In this document: positions 26,144-33,790 of the stretch, in pieces
Layout: each line of letters opens with the position of its first letter
Position numbering within the stretch: position 1 is the first letter of the stretch
Assembly (NCBI RefSeq): GCF_037094465.1
Contig: NZ_CP146609.1
Location: 2,158,501-2,222,500, forward strand
Source of the DNA: Pseudodesulfovibrio sp. 5S69
GTDB taxonomy: Bacteria > Desulfobacterota > Desulfovibrionia > Desulfovibrionales > Desulfovibrionaceae
Direction of reading: 5' to 3'
DNA length: 64,000 nt
Notes under the pieces: model-generated
The model's database searches: none
Told to the model about the DNA's origin: nothing
What the model saw: only the letters and a program-made list of their open reading frames with translations
Translations under genes and position numbers: made by a program

Positions 26144-26326
26144 TCATCCTCCTGTGGATGCGGTTTGCGGTTCTACATTCACAGTCGGACGTCGCGGGAA
26201 AAGATGACAACAGATCAGGTCATCCTTGGGCTGCACTTTCATGATGATGTTGCCTGCGATAAAATCCTGTCGAACGTAGTCGTAGCCTCGCAGGCCGAAC
26301 GCGTGGTAGATGAAATTTGTGGACAT
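26144..26326 (-). pseudogene. Remnant of an ISL3-family transposase N-terminus
   Basis: A 60-codon frame whose product starts MSTNFIYHAFGLRGYDYVR, resembling the N-terminus of ISL3-family transposases, where this segment precedes a zinc-binding Cys motif. After about 40 residues (DDLICCHLF) the similarity fades and the frame ends, so the catalytic part is missing. No flanking inverted repeat pair was found. Assignment is from memory of the family and is moderate. Confidence 0.45.
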
Positions 26327-26497
26327 GGCGATTACTCCTCCCGATGCTCAGTGGTATGATTATCGGTTGGACGCCATGTCCTTTCATTTTGTCAAAAGTA
26401 CGCTTGAACCGGATGAACCTTTTCTTCTTCTGAGCGGCTTTGGAGGGGGAGCTGGGGGGAGATAGTCTGTTCATATGTGACCAAAATATGTGACCAA

Positions 26498-26534
26498 GAA
26501 AAAAAGGACTTACGAAAATCATTCGTAAGTCCTT
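26498..26534 (-). terminator. tRNA-type terminator hairpin next to the left attachment site
   Basis: The arms aaggacttacgaa and ttcgtaagtcctt pair perfectly; on the minus strand a T-run follows. It is a diverged copy of the hairpin that follows the intact tRNA-Pro, and probably the original terminator of the tRNA gene before integration. Confidence 0.75.
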
Positions 26535-26541
26535 AATTTTT

Positions 26542-26589
26542 CTGGTCGGGATGAGAGGATTTGAACCTCCGATCTCCGCGTCCCGAACG
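26542..26589 (-). repeat. Partial tRNA-Pro copy: left attachment site of the island
   Basis: 48 bp identical to 29043-29090, covering the 3' half of tRNA-Pro from the anticodon loop to CCA. The 5' half is missing and the anticodon stem cannot form, so it is not a tRNA. It marks the distal end of an element integrated into the tRNA 3' end. Confidence 0.9.
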
Positions 26590-26803
26590 GGACGGAGTGC
26601 GCTGTACGCCTTGAAATTGTAGCGTATTTTTTTGAACTGTCACATGAAAAAGGGGCCTAAAACCCACCAAAAATGTGACAGGAAATGTGACGGGATGGAA
26701 TAAAGTCTAAGGCCGTATTACGAAGGGCAAGAGGGTGGGAATTCGGATTGTGCAACTCACTCTGCCAGTGTGGATATTAGGTGGGTGCGTTTGTACATCG
26801 ACA

Positions 26804-28606
26804 CTATATGTTACAAATAGTTTGGATTCGATCAAATGTGTCTTTGAATCCACTGTAGTCCATTTTGTTGAATGGTTTTTCTCCACGCATTATTTTGATA
26901 GCAAAATCCCTTTTGGAGAGAGCTTTGTTGGTGAGGACTCCACCTGTGGCGGTACAGACTGCATCATCAATAATTTTTTCGTCCCCCTTGAGAGTTTTAT
27001 CCCACCCAGGCACTTTTTTGCCATCACGTGCTCGCATCCCATACGTCAGATCAGGAATTATTTTGTGCTGGCCTTTTTTATGGAATTCAGTGCTCAAAAA
27101 CAATCGCCTTCCGAATTTGTCTTCTTTGAGAAGATCTGCATCTTGGTATAGTTGCTCTATAGCAAAAGTTTCAGTGGTACGATGGGCAGGTTTTGGAAGT
27201 ATGATAGAAAATACGTTATTTCCCCAGTCGATATAATCTTTTCCTTTGTGCTTTTCATTGATGCTTTTAATGTCGCAATCGTAAACGCAGATAATCGGGT
27301 TCTGGAATTCGACGTAAAGTGCGTTTGCATTGTTGCACAAATAGTTCAAATGATCGAATCCGCCATTCGTGTATCGTTTGTGCTTGTGGATATTTAAATC
27401 TAGAGTGCTGTAATCACCTTTTTCTTTGAAAAATGAGAATGCTTTTCTCAAATGCATCCAATCAGTTTCTCCTTCTCCCAGGATTGTTGGGAGCCCGCAG
27501 TCCCTAAAGAGGAGCATTTTGTATCGTTGAAGGTATTTATAATACTGGTCTTTAGAAATAGATTGCAAATCTTTTCTGTTGTAATGAATTCTGTTTCTAA
27601 TACATTCCTGCTCATCAAGGGTATTGAGCAAGTCTATTCTGTGACTTCTGACATGTCGGATGTGTTCGAGCTTCCCTCGCACGATGTTGGGGAAGCTGAT
27701 TTCTTTTGTCGGATCGGAGCGATTACCCAAGTCAAAATTATTTATATATTTTTCTTGCGCGTTATCGAGTCCGTTGACCTTCCAGTCGTGCAACATGGCC
27801 CGCACTTGTTTAAGAGATTTTCTCCTAATGTTTGGATAATCGTTAACGACGATGCCAGTAACTAGCTGCCTGTCTGAACGTGTCCTCATCGAAGTTTTGT
27901 CGTCATTGATTTGAAAGCCATTTCTGGAAACGATTTCTTGGAGTACTTCACCAGGATCCCAGTCAATCCCGTTAGTTATGGCGATCTCTTCTGGGAAAAT
28001 ATTTTTATTTGTAGAAAAGGTTAAGTCATCGGCGTAGCGGGTGTAAAAGCAGCCACAAGATTTGGAAAGATCAGACAATTGCTTATCCATGTATGCGCAG
28101 ATCATATTGGTAATGACTGGCGAACAGGGAGAACCTTGAGGAAGAATGTCATTGTGGCAAGCTATCTTAGCAATGAGGATTGCTACTTCTCTTTTGATTT
28201 CATAGGGCCTGGCTGTGAATAGTCCGAGTACCCTCCCGAAATGGATGGAGGGGAAGAAATCTTGTAGGTCAACGTTGAAAACGAATCGCTTTCGGGAGTG
28301 ATTGGTGGCATTGCTCAAGATGTCTCGGTCAGTAACGAAGCCGTGTACTGACTTTTTGACCATATAAATATCTTGTAGCTTTTCGGCGAGTCTCCTTTGG
28401 ATTCCTTTTAAGCCGGTAAATGGAGCAGAGATATTGCGAGTACTTCCAGAACGTTTTTTGATTTCGAAATCTGTGTATTGCCCGTTGGGGCCACCAAGGT
28501 GCTTGTAAAGAACATAGCTGAGTTTCTTAGCTGGAAAGCCAAGGAAAAGTGCTAGGTCTGTCAAACCGGTGAGGGATTGGAAATCGTTGAGGGTTGCTTT
28601 GGGCAT
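26804..28606 (-). CDS. Retron reverse transcriptase fused to a TOPRIM-like domain
   Basis: A 600-aa protein. The RT domain (~1-320) has the catalytic Asp in FNVDLQDFF (D113), QGSPCSPV (157-164) and YADD (191-194), plus both retron hallmarks: NAxxH (N99, A100, H103) and VTG (249-251). Residues ~370-600 form an extra domain with ILGEGETDW (375-383) followed by VYDCD (441-445), the Glu and DxD pattern of TOPRIM nucleases. The start at 28606 is chosen because the a2 arm of the retron RNA ends at 28628, upstream of it. The RT should copy part of the RNA into msDNA; the TOPRIM part is the probable effector. Codon use is AT-rich and unlike the neighbours. Confidence 0.92.
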   Translation of the reverse strand: MPKATLNDFQSLTGLTDLALFLGFPAKKLSYVLYKHLGGPNGQYTDFEIKKRSGSTRNISAPFTGLKGIQRRLAEKLQDIYMVKKSVHGFVTDRDILSNATNHSRKRFVFNVDLQDFFPSIHFGRVLGLFTARPYEIKREVAILIAKIACHNDILPQGSPCSPVITNMICAYMDKQLSDLSKSCGCFYTRYADDLTFSTNKNIFPEEIAITNGIDWDPGEVLQEIVSRNGFQINDDKTSMRTRSDRQLVTGIVVNDYPNIRRKSLKQVRAMLHDWKVNGLDNAQEKYINNFDLGNRSDPTKEISFPNIVRGKLEHIRHVRSHRIDLLNTLDEQECIRNRIHYNRKDLQSISKDQYYKYLQRYKMLLFRDCGLPTILGEGETDWMHLRKAFSFFKEKGDYSTLDLNIHKHKRYTNGGFDHLNYLCNNANALYVEFQNPIICVYDCDIKSINEKHKGKDYIDWGNNVFSIILPKPAHRTTETFAIEQLYQDADLLKEDKFGRRLFLSTEFHKKGQHKIIPDLTYGMRARDGKKVPGWDKTLKGDEKIIDDAVCTATGGVLTNKALSKRDFAIKIMRGEKPFNKMDYSGFKDTFDRIQTICNI

Positions 28607-28627
28607 GGAACATCCTAATGGCTGAAA

Positions 28628-28787
28628 GGGCATCTGCCTAGGAATTCTAACCTGAAGCGAGAGCAACAAGGAGGCTAAGGGTACACAGTAGCCTGGTCAG
28701 CAAGTTTGGAAAAGCCAGCGGCTTGACCGTTTCGTAGTCATCGCCGGTAACAGCGACAAAAATCAATTAACCTTACGGCAGATGCCC
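28628..28787 (-). ncRNA. Retron msr-msd RNA
   Basis: A 160-nt structured region directly upstream of the RT gene and in the same direction. Its ends are gggcatctgcc (a1, 28787-28777) and ggcagatgccc (a2, 28638-28628), an 11-bp perfect inverted repeat, extended by agg/cct after a short bulge. Inside are several short hairpins: 28756-28741, agcc-gct-ggct near 28722-28712, ggtca/tgacc around it, and aggcta/tagcct near 28694-28672. This is the canonical retron layout (a1-msr-msd-a2-RT). The branching guanosine and the exact msd borders were not determined. Confidence 0.82.
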
Positions 28788-28799
28788 AATCATTGTTAC

Positions 28800-28828
28800 T
28801 GGATAGTCTGAATATGTGATCGTTGCAA
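28800..28828 (-). promoter_or_regulatory. Possible promoter of the retron RNA
   Basis: On the minus strand ttgcaa and tatcca are 17 bp apart, which would start transcription about 5-7 nt before arm a1. Both boxes are only partial matches to the sigma-70 consensus. Confidence 0.4.
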
Positions 28829-29001
28829 GATGGAATATGACACTGTTTCTTTTGGTAGGGAGGGCGTGACGTTTGAGTCGGGCTGTCGCACGAACAACCT
28901 ATGCGTTTTGAGCGCATTGCTTGTTCTTAGTAACATATTAAATTTTATAGGATTGGTTTCAGCTTGTGTGAGGAAAATGTGACAAATAGTGTGACAAATA
29001 G

Positions 29002-29034
29002 AAAAGGCACTTACGAAAAATGTTCGTAAGTGCC
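29002..29034 (-). terminator. Terminator of tRNA-Pro
   Basis: The arms ggcacttacgaa and ttcgtaagtgcc form a 12-bp stem, followed on the minus strand by tttt. It lies 10 nt after the CCA end of the tRNA and is island-borne. Confidence 0.8.
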
Positions 29035-29042
29035 TGTTTTTC

Positions 29043-29090
29043 CTGGTCGGGATGAGAGGATTTGAACCTCCGATCTCCGCGTCCCGAACG
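29043..29090 (-). repeat. Right attachment site of the island inside tRNA-Pro
   Basis: 48 bp identical to 26542-26589, spanning the 3' half of the tRNA up to the anticodon loop. Identity stops sharply at both ends apart from the related downstream hairpin. Confidence 0.9.
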
Positions 29091-29120
29091 CGGCGCTCTA
29101 CCAGACTGAGCCACATCCCG
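29044..29120 (-). tRNA. tRNA-Pro, anticodon CGG
   Basis: A complete 77-nt cloverleaf with encoded CCA: acceptor CGGGATG/CATCCCG, D-arm GCTC/GAGC, anticodon stem CCGCG/CGCGG with loop TTCGGGA (anticodon CGG), and T-arm GGAGG-TTCAAAT-CCTCT. Its 3' half is duplicated at 26542-26589, so the gene served as integration site and was restored by the island. Confidence 0.95.
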
Positions 29121-29360
29121 TTGCTCGTGAGAAAGGGTGTTTAGCCCACGGGTGATAAAAAGGCAAGGCAAAATTTTGATGAAAGTTCAAGGTTGTGGAC
29201 AAAGTGGCTAAAGCTACTTAAAATGGAAAATTGTAAGACAAAATAATATCCTGCCGCGTGGCGGCCGGATAGTGTCCGCGATTGCCGCCCGTTGGCGGCT
29301 GCATGGATCGCCCGGGCGGTGCGGGGGACGGAATGTGGGGCTTCCCAAGGAGTTGTATAC

Positions 29361-30410
29361 GTGATCAAAGTTCTCGTCGTTGATGATTCCGCGTTTATGC
29401 GGAAGGCCATCAGCACGATGCTCGACAAGGACCCCGGTATCACCGTGGTGGGGGTGGCGCGCAACGGCCGGGTAGGCCTGGACATGGTGCGCAAGCTCGA
29501 TCCCGATGTCGTGACCATGGACATCGAGATGCCCGAGATGGACGGTCTGACCGCGCTCAGGCACATCATGATGGAATGCCCCAGGCCCGTGCTCATGGTC
29601 AGCTCCCTGACCACCGAGGGCGCGGAATCCACCCTGAAGGCCATGGAGCTCGGCGCCGTGGACTTCATTCCCAAGCAGCTTTCCAAGGTGTCGCTGGACA
29701 TCATCAAGATCGAGCGGGACCTCATCGAGAAGGTCAAGACCGTTGCCGCGCGCAAGATGCGCCACGTGGCCGCCCGGCCCGCCGCGCCCCGCCAGGTCCG
29801 CAGGCCCGTGCCCTCAGCCCGCGCGGGCGGACGCCCCGTCCGCGACGTGGTGGCCATCGGCGTATCCACCGGCGGGCCCCCCGTGGTCCAGAAGATCCTG
29901 TCTTCGCTGCCTGCCGATTTCCCGGCCGGCATCGTCATCGCCCAGCACATGCCCGCCGCCTTCACCGGCCCGTTCGCGGCCCGGCTCGACAGCGTCAGCC
30001 GGATCAAGGTCAAGGAGGCCGAGAGCGGCGACGTGCTCAGGCCCGGCCACGCCTTCGTGGCGCCCGGCGGCAGGCATATCATTCTCGACCAGAAGGTCAG
30101 CCACATCAATGTGCTGGTCACGGACGAGCCCGCGGACGCCCTGTACAAACCTTCGGTCAACGTGCTCATTAGCTCGGTGGCCAGGGCGGTGGGACGTCGG
30201 GGGCTCGGAGTCATCCTGACCGGTATGGGCAACGACGGCTGCGAAGGCATCCGGGATCTCAAGGGGAAGGGAGGACGGGCCTTGGCGCAGAGCGATTCCA
30301 CCTGCGTGGTCTACGGCATGCCCAAGGCGGTGGTGGAGCGGAACCTGGCGGACGAAATCGTGGACCTCGACGACATGGCCGAGTCCATCATGGCGAATTT
30401 GTACAAATAA
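29361..30410 (+). CDS. cheB: Chemotaxis protein-glutamate methylesterase CheB
   Basis: A 349-aa protein with a receiver domain (Asp54 in MDIEMPEMDG) and a C-terminal methylesterase domain with Ser in GVSTGG, His in AQHMPAAFT and Asp in TGMGNDG as catalytic triad. It removes methyl or amide groups from chemoreceptors. The start is GTG at 29361, placed 8 nt after AAGGAG; the protein then begins with the receiver strand MIKVLVVDDS. First gene of the che operon. Confidence 0.96.
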   Translation: MIKVLVVDDSAFMRKAISTMLDKDPGITVVGVARNGRVGLDMVRKLDPDVVTMDIEMPEMDGLTALRHIMMECPRPVLMVSSLTTEGAESTLKAMELGAVDFIPKQLSKVSLDIIKIERDLIEKVKTVAARKMRHVAARPAAPRQVRRPVPSARAGGRPVRDVVAIGVSTGGPPVVQKILSSLPADFPAGIVIAQHMPAAFTGPFAARLDSVSRIKVKEAESGDVLRPGHAFVAPGGRHIILDQKVSHINVLVTDEPADALYKPSVNVLISSVARAVGRRGLGVILTGMGNDGCEGIRDLKGKGGRALAQSDSTCVVYGMPKAVVERNLADEIVDLDDMAESIMANLYK

Positions 30411-30449
30411 GAACGACCCGCGAAATTCGGAAGGGGGAGGTCTGACAAC

Positions 30450-32381
30450 ATGGCGGATTGTACCGAATATCTGGCCCTGCTGAGCAGCGACAACAAGGAA
30501 ATCGTCCGGGAGAGCGCCTTCAGGGCCGGGGAAGACAACTGCGTCGAAGCCGTGCCCAAGCTGGCGGAGCTGCTCAAGACCAACCACCTGGGCATCCAGG
30601 AGGCGGTGGACAGTTCCCTGCGCAAGATCGGCGGCCGGGAAACCGTGGAGGCGGTCATTCCGCTGCTGCGGTCCGACGAAGCCCCGGTGCGCAACCTGGC
30701 CATGGACATCCTGCGCGAGGTGGGCAACCAGGACATGCCGTCGCTCATCGACCTGATCCTGGACGAGGACCCGGATATCCGCATTTTCGTGGCCGACATC
30801 CTTGGCTCCACCGGGAACCTCCTGGCGGTCCAGCCCCTGTGCGAGGCCCTGCTCAAGGACCCGGAGGTCAACGTCCGCTACCAGGCCGCAGTGAGTCTGG
30901 GCGAGCTGGGCATGGAAGACGCCACTCCCTGCCTGAACAAGGCCATCAACGACGAGGAGTGGGTCCAGTATTCCGTGATCGAGGCCCTGACCAAGATCGG
31001 CCATACCAGCTCCGTGGGCGCCCTGGTCAAGGCCCTGGACGGGGCGTCCGACCTGGTCGCTTCCATGATCATCGACTCTCTGGGCGAGATGGGCAACGTC
31101 AAGGCCGTGACCATGCTCCTCAAGCGCATGGCCGACGCGCCCACAGCCTTGCGCAACAAGATCGTCAAGGCCATAGTCAAGATCCTCGGGGGCAAGTCCC
31201 TGACCCTGCTCAGCGACGAGGAGCGCGAGCGGTTTCGACAGTATCTGCTGGTCGCTCTACAGGACGAGGACGAGGAGATCCAGGACGCCGCCATTCATGG
31301 CCTGGCCTTTGTCGGCGGCGAGGAGGCCTCCTCCGGCATCCTGCACATCGCGGGCAAGCTCGACCAGGACCGCGACCAGGACCGGCTGCGGCTGATCATC
31401 GGCTTCCTGGCCCAGATCGGCCTGACCGAGGCCCTCAAGGAGGGGCTGCTCGGCGAGGACCAGGACGTGGCGCGCGTGTCCGTGCAGGTGCTTTCCCAGA
31501 TCGCGCCCGACGCCTGTACCATGGAGGACTGCGTCTGCCAGGTGCTCATGGAGGCGTTCTGGAAGGCCGCACTGCCCGTGCAGCGGCAGATCGTCAGCGT
31601 GGTGGCGGCCAAGGGCGAGGAGCAGTCCAAGGACTTTTTCATCCGTGTGCTCAACGAGCATGAGGACGGCACCGTGCTCAAGAGCGCGGTCTACCTGCTC
31701 GGCGAAAAGCTGAGGCTGCCCGAGGTGGTGGACCAGATATTCCCGCTCATGGCCCATCAATACGACGACGTGAAGGAAGCCGCCCTGGAGGCGTGCATCG
31801 CCATTGACGGCCCCGACGTGCAGGCTCGCTTCCAGGAGATGTTCCAGAGCGAAGAGCCCATCCGCCGGCTCATGGCCACCTACGCACTGGGCAAGCTCGG
31901 CCCCATGGAAAACCTGGACATTCTGACCCAGGCCGTGGAGGACGAGATCCCGGACATCCGCAAGGTGGCCGTCGAGGCCCTGGCAGCATCCGGCGGCGAC
32001 GAAGCCGTGTGGCGGCCCCTGATTCTGCACCGGCTGTCGGACGAGAGCAAGGACGTGCGTCTGACGGTCATCGAGATCATGGGGCAGCACTACGACGAGG
32101 AGATGGCCCCCCATCTCATCGACGCCCTGAACGACGAGGACGACTGGGTCAAGATCCGGGCCATGGACGCCCTGGGCGAGCACGGCACGCCCCAGGCCGC
32201 GCCGCTGATGATCGACATGCTGCACAACACCAACCGGTTCGTGGTCATGAAGGCCATCGAGGCCCTGGGGAACATCGGCGGCAGCGAGGCCTTTTCGGCC
32301 CTGCTCGAAGTGACCAACAGCGACGAGTACGAGTTGGTCAGCGCCGCCGAGGAAGCGATCTCCAAGATACAGGAAATGTAG
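30450..32381 (+). CDS. HEAT-repeat protein in the chemotaxis operon
   Basis: A 643-aa soluble protein built almost wholly of about 15-18 helical HEAT/PBS-type repeats (recurring pattern VRxxAxxALGxxG, e.g. VRYQAAVSLGELG and VKIRAMDALGEHG). No catalytic motif. It lies between cheB and cheR, 39 nt after the former and 15 nt before the latter, so a scaffold or docking role in the chemotaxis complex is likely. Exact function is unknown. Confidence 0.88.
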   Translation: MADCTEYLALLSSDNKEIVRESAFRAGEDNCVEAVPKLAELLKTNHLGIQEAVDSSLRKIGGRETVEAVIPLLRSDEAPVRNLAMDILREVGNQDMPSLIDLILDEDPDIRIFVADILGSTGNLLAVQPLCEALLKDPEVNVRYQAAVSLGELGMEDATPCLNKAINDEEWVQYSVIEALTKIGHTSSVGALVKALDGASDLVASMIIDSLGEMGNVKAVTMLLKRMADAPTALRNKIVKAIVKILGGKSLTLLSDEERERFRQYLLVALQDEDEEIQDAAIHGLAFVGGEEASSGILHIAGKLDQDRDQDRLRLIIGFLAQIGLTEALKEGLLGEDQDVARVSVQVLSQIAPDACTMEDCVCQVLMEAFWKAALPVQRQIVSVVAAKGEEQSKDFFIRVLNEHEDGTVLKSAVYLLGEKLRLPEVVDQIFPLMAHQYDDVKEAALEACIAIDGPDVQARFQEMFQSEEPIRRLMATYALGKLGPMENLDILTQAVEDEIPDIRKVAVEALAASGGDEAVWRPLILHRLSDESKDVRLTVIEIMGQHYDEEMAPHLIDALNDEDDWVKIRAMDALGEHGTPQAAPLMIDMLHNTNRFVVMKAIEALGNIGGSEAFSALLEVTNSDEYELVSAAEEAISKIQEM

Positions 32382-32396
32382 GAGTACCCATTCGGA

Positions 32397-33272
32397 ATGT
32401 CGTCTCTTTTCTCAAAGACCATATCCCTGGGCAAGGAGCTCAAGATCTCGGATCAGGAGTTTGCCAACCTGCGGGATTTCATCTACGCCGAATGCGGCAT
32501 CTATATAGCAGATAACCGCAAGTATTTATTGGAAAATAGACTCGGGAACAGGCTTAAAAAACTCAACCTGAAAAATTTCGACGAATACTACAATTTCCTC
32601 CGGTTCGACCCGGCCAGAGGCGCGGAGATGAAGAAGCTCTATGAGGTCATCACCACCAACGAGACGAGCTTCTACCGCAACCCGCCACAGCTCAAGGTCT
32701 TCCAGGAGGAGGTCCTGCCCGACGTGCTCGCCTCCTGCCGGAGAAAGGGGAAGAAGCTACGCATCTGGTCGGCCGGGTGTTCCACCGGCGAGGAGCCCTA
32801 CACCATCTCCATCATCATCCACGAGATGCTCAAGGCCGAGCTGCTCTCCTGGGACATCCGCATCACGGCCAACGACCTGTCGGAGCGGGTGCTGGAATCG
32901 GCCAGGCGGGGCGTGTACAACGACTACACGCTGCGGACCACGCCCGAGGAAACCGCGGCCCGGTACTTCGATATGGACAAGGGGCAGAACAAGATAAAGC
33001 CGGAGGTCAAGCGGCTGGTCAGCTTCGGGCAGATCAACCTCAGGGACCGCGTGCAGCTCAAACGGGTGGAACGTTCACAGGTCGTATTCTGCAGAAACGT
33101 CATCATCTATTTTGACGACGAGATGAAAAAGCGCGTTATCAACGCTTTTTACGACAATCTGCTACCGGGGGGCTACCTGATCATCGGACACTCCGAGTCG
33201 CTGCACAACATCACACGCGCCTTCAAGCCCATTCACTACCCGGGCGCCATTATTTATCAAAAGGAGGAGTAG
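32397..33272 (+). CDS. cheR: Chemotaxis protein methyltransferase CheR
   Basis: A 291-aa protein with an N-terminal helical CheR domain and an S-adenosylmethionine-binding domain (SAGCSTGEEPYT as motif I, CRNVIIYFD). It methylates receptor glutamates. The TTNETSFYRN segment is typical of the family. Starts 15 nt after the HEAT-repeat gene. Confidence 0.96.
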   Translation: MSSLFSKTISLGKELKISDQEFANLRDFIYAECGIYIADNRKYLLENRLGNRLKKLNLKNFDEYYNFLRFDPARGAEMKKLYEVITTNETSFYRNPPQLKVFQEEVLPDVLASCRRKGKKLRIWSAGCSTGEEPYTISIIIHEMLKAELLSWDIRITANDLSERVLESARRGVYNDYTLRTTPEETAARYFDMDKGQNKIKPEVKRLVSFGQINLRDRVQLKRVERSQVVFCRNVIIYFDDEMKKRVINAFYDNLLPGGYLIIGHSESLHNITRAFKPIHYPGAIIYQKEE

Positions 33273-33330
33273 GACATGTTCCGTGAGGGATTTGATAAGG
33301 TGGCGCCTGCCGTGCTAATCAGGGGGAACT

Positions 33331-33699
33331 ATGCCTAAACATATTCTTATAGTGGACGATTCCAAGACCGTCAGGAACCTGGTGGCCTTCATCATGAAAA
33401 AGGAAGGCTTCAAGGTGACCACGGCGGAGGACGGCCTGGACGGCCTGGAGAAGCTGTACAGCCTGTCCGAGGTCGACCTGATCGTGTCCGACGTGAACAT
33501 GCCCCGCATGGACGGGTTGACCTTCATCAAGACCGTCCGGGAGCAGGCCGCGTACCGGGATATCCCCATCGTGGTGCTGTCCACCGAGGGCCAGGACAAG
33601 GACATCCAGACGGGATTGACCGTGGGGGCGAATCTGTACATGATCAAACCCGCCCAGCCGGAAAAGCTTGTTCGCAACGTCAAGATGCTGCTGGGATAG
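33331..33699 (+). CDS. cheY: Chemotaxis response regulator CheY
   Basis: A 122-aa single receiver domain. The acidic pair DD (9-10), phospho-acceptor Asp54, Thr85 and Lys106 are all present, so it should be an active CheY that carries the signal from CheA to the flagellar motor. It lies between cheR and cheA. Confidence 0.93.
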   Translation: MPKHILIVDDSKTVRNLVAFIMKKEGFKVTTAEDGLDGLEKLYSLSEVDLIVSDVNMPRMDGLTFIKTVREQAAYRDIPIVVLSTEGQDKDIQTGLTVGANLYMIKPAQPEKLVRNVKMLLG

Positions 33700-33790
33700 C
33701 CGTCCGCGCGCGGAACGGCGAGTTAACGCAACCGACGCGGCGGAGGCGCGGGTCCGCGCACAGAACCCAGCCGCCGCATGAGGAACCTCG

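Larger units (their letters stand above)
26327..26803. other. Gene-free left end of the tRNA-Pro island and its flank
   Basis: Holds a hairpin (26504-26534), the partial tRNA-Pro copy (26542-26589) and paired TGTGAC repeats on both sides (26474-26495 and 26671-26691). From about 26590 the sequence is AT-rich and belongs to the island. No credible coding frame seen. Confidence 0.6.
26542..29090. mobile_element. Mini genomic island in tRNA-Pro(CGG) carrying a retron
   Basis: About 2.5 kb bounded by 48-bp direct repeats from the 3' half of tRNA-Pro, the usual signature of tyrosine-recombinase integration. Inside, base composition is visibly AT-rich compared with the GC-rich core. It encodes only the retron reverse transcriptase and its RNA; no integrase is present, so mobility would need a recombinase in trans. 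Paired TGTGAC repeats lie near both inner ends and could be recombinase-arm sites. Confidence 0.8.

Noticed and set aside
26542..26600. Second functional tRNA-Pro
   Set aside because: Only the 3' half matches; the 5' anticodon strand, D-arm and acceptor 5' strand are absent.
26590..29042. CRISPR array or integrase gene in the island
   Set aside because: No regularly spaced repeats of suitable length and no tyrosine or serine recombinase motifs; the only large gene is the RT.
28796..29116. Open frame running from tRNA-Pro into the retron promoter region
   Set aside because: It translates the tRNA and its terminator hairpin; no start signal or similarity. Treated as chance.
29221..29250. Sigma-70 promoter for the che operon (taatat at 29244-29249)
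   Set aside because: The -10-like hexamer has no acceptable -35 box at 16-18 bp.
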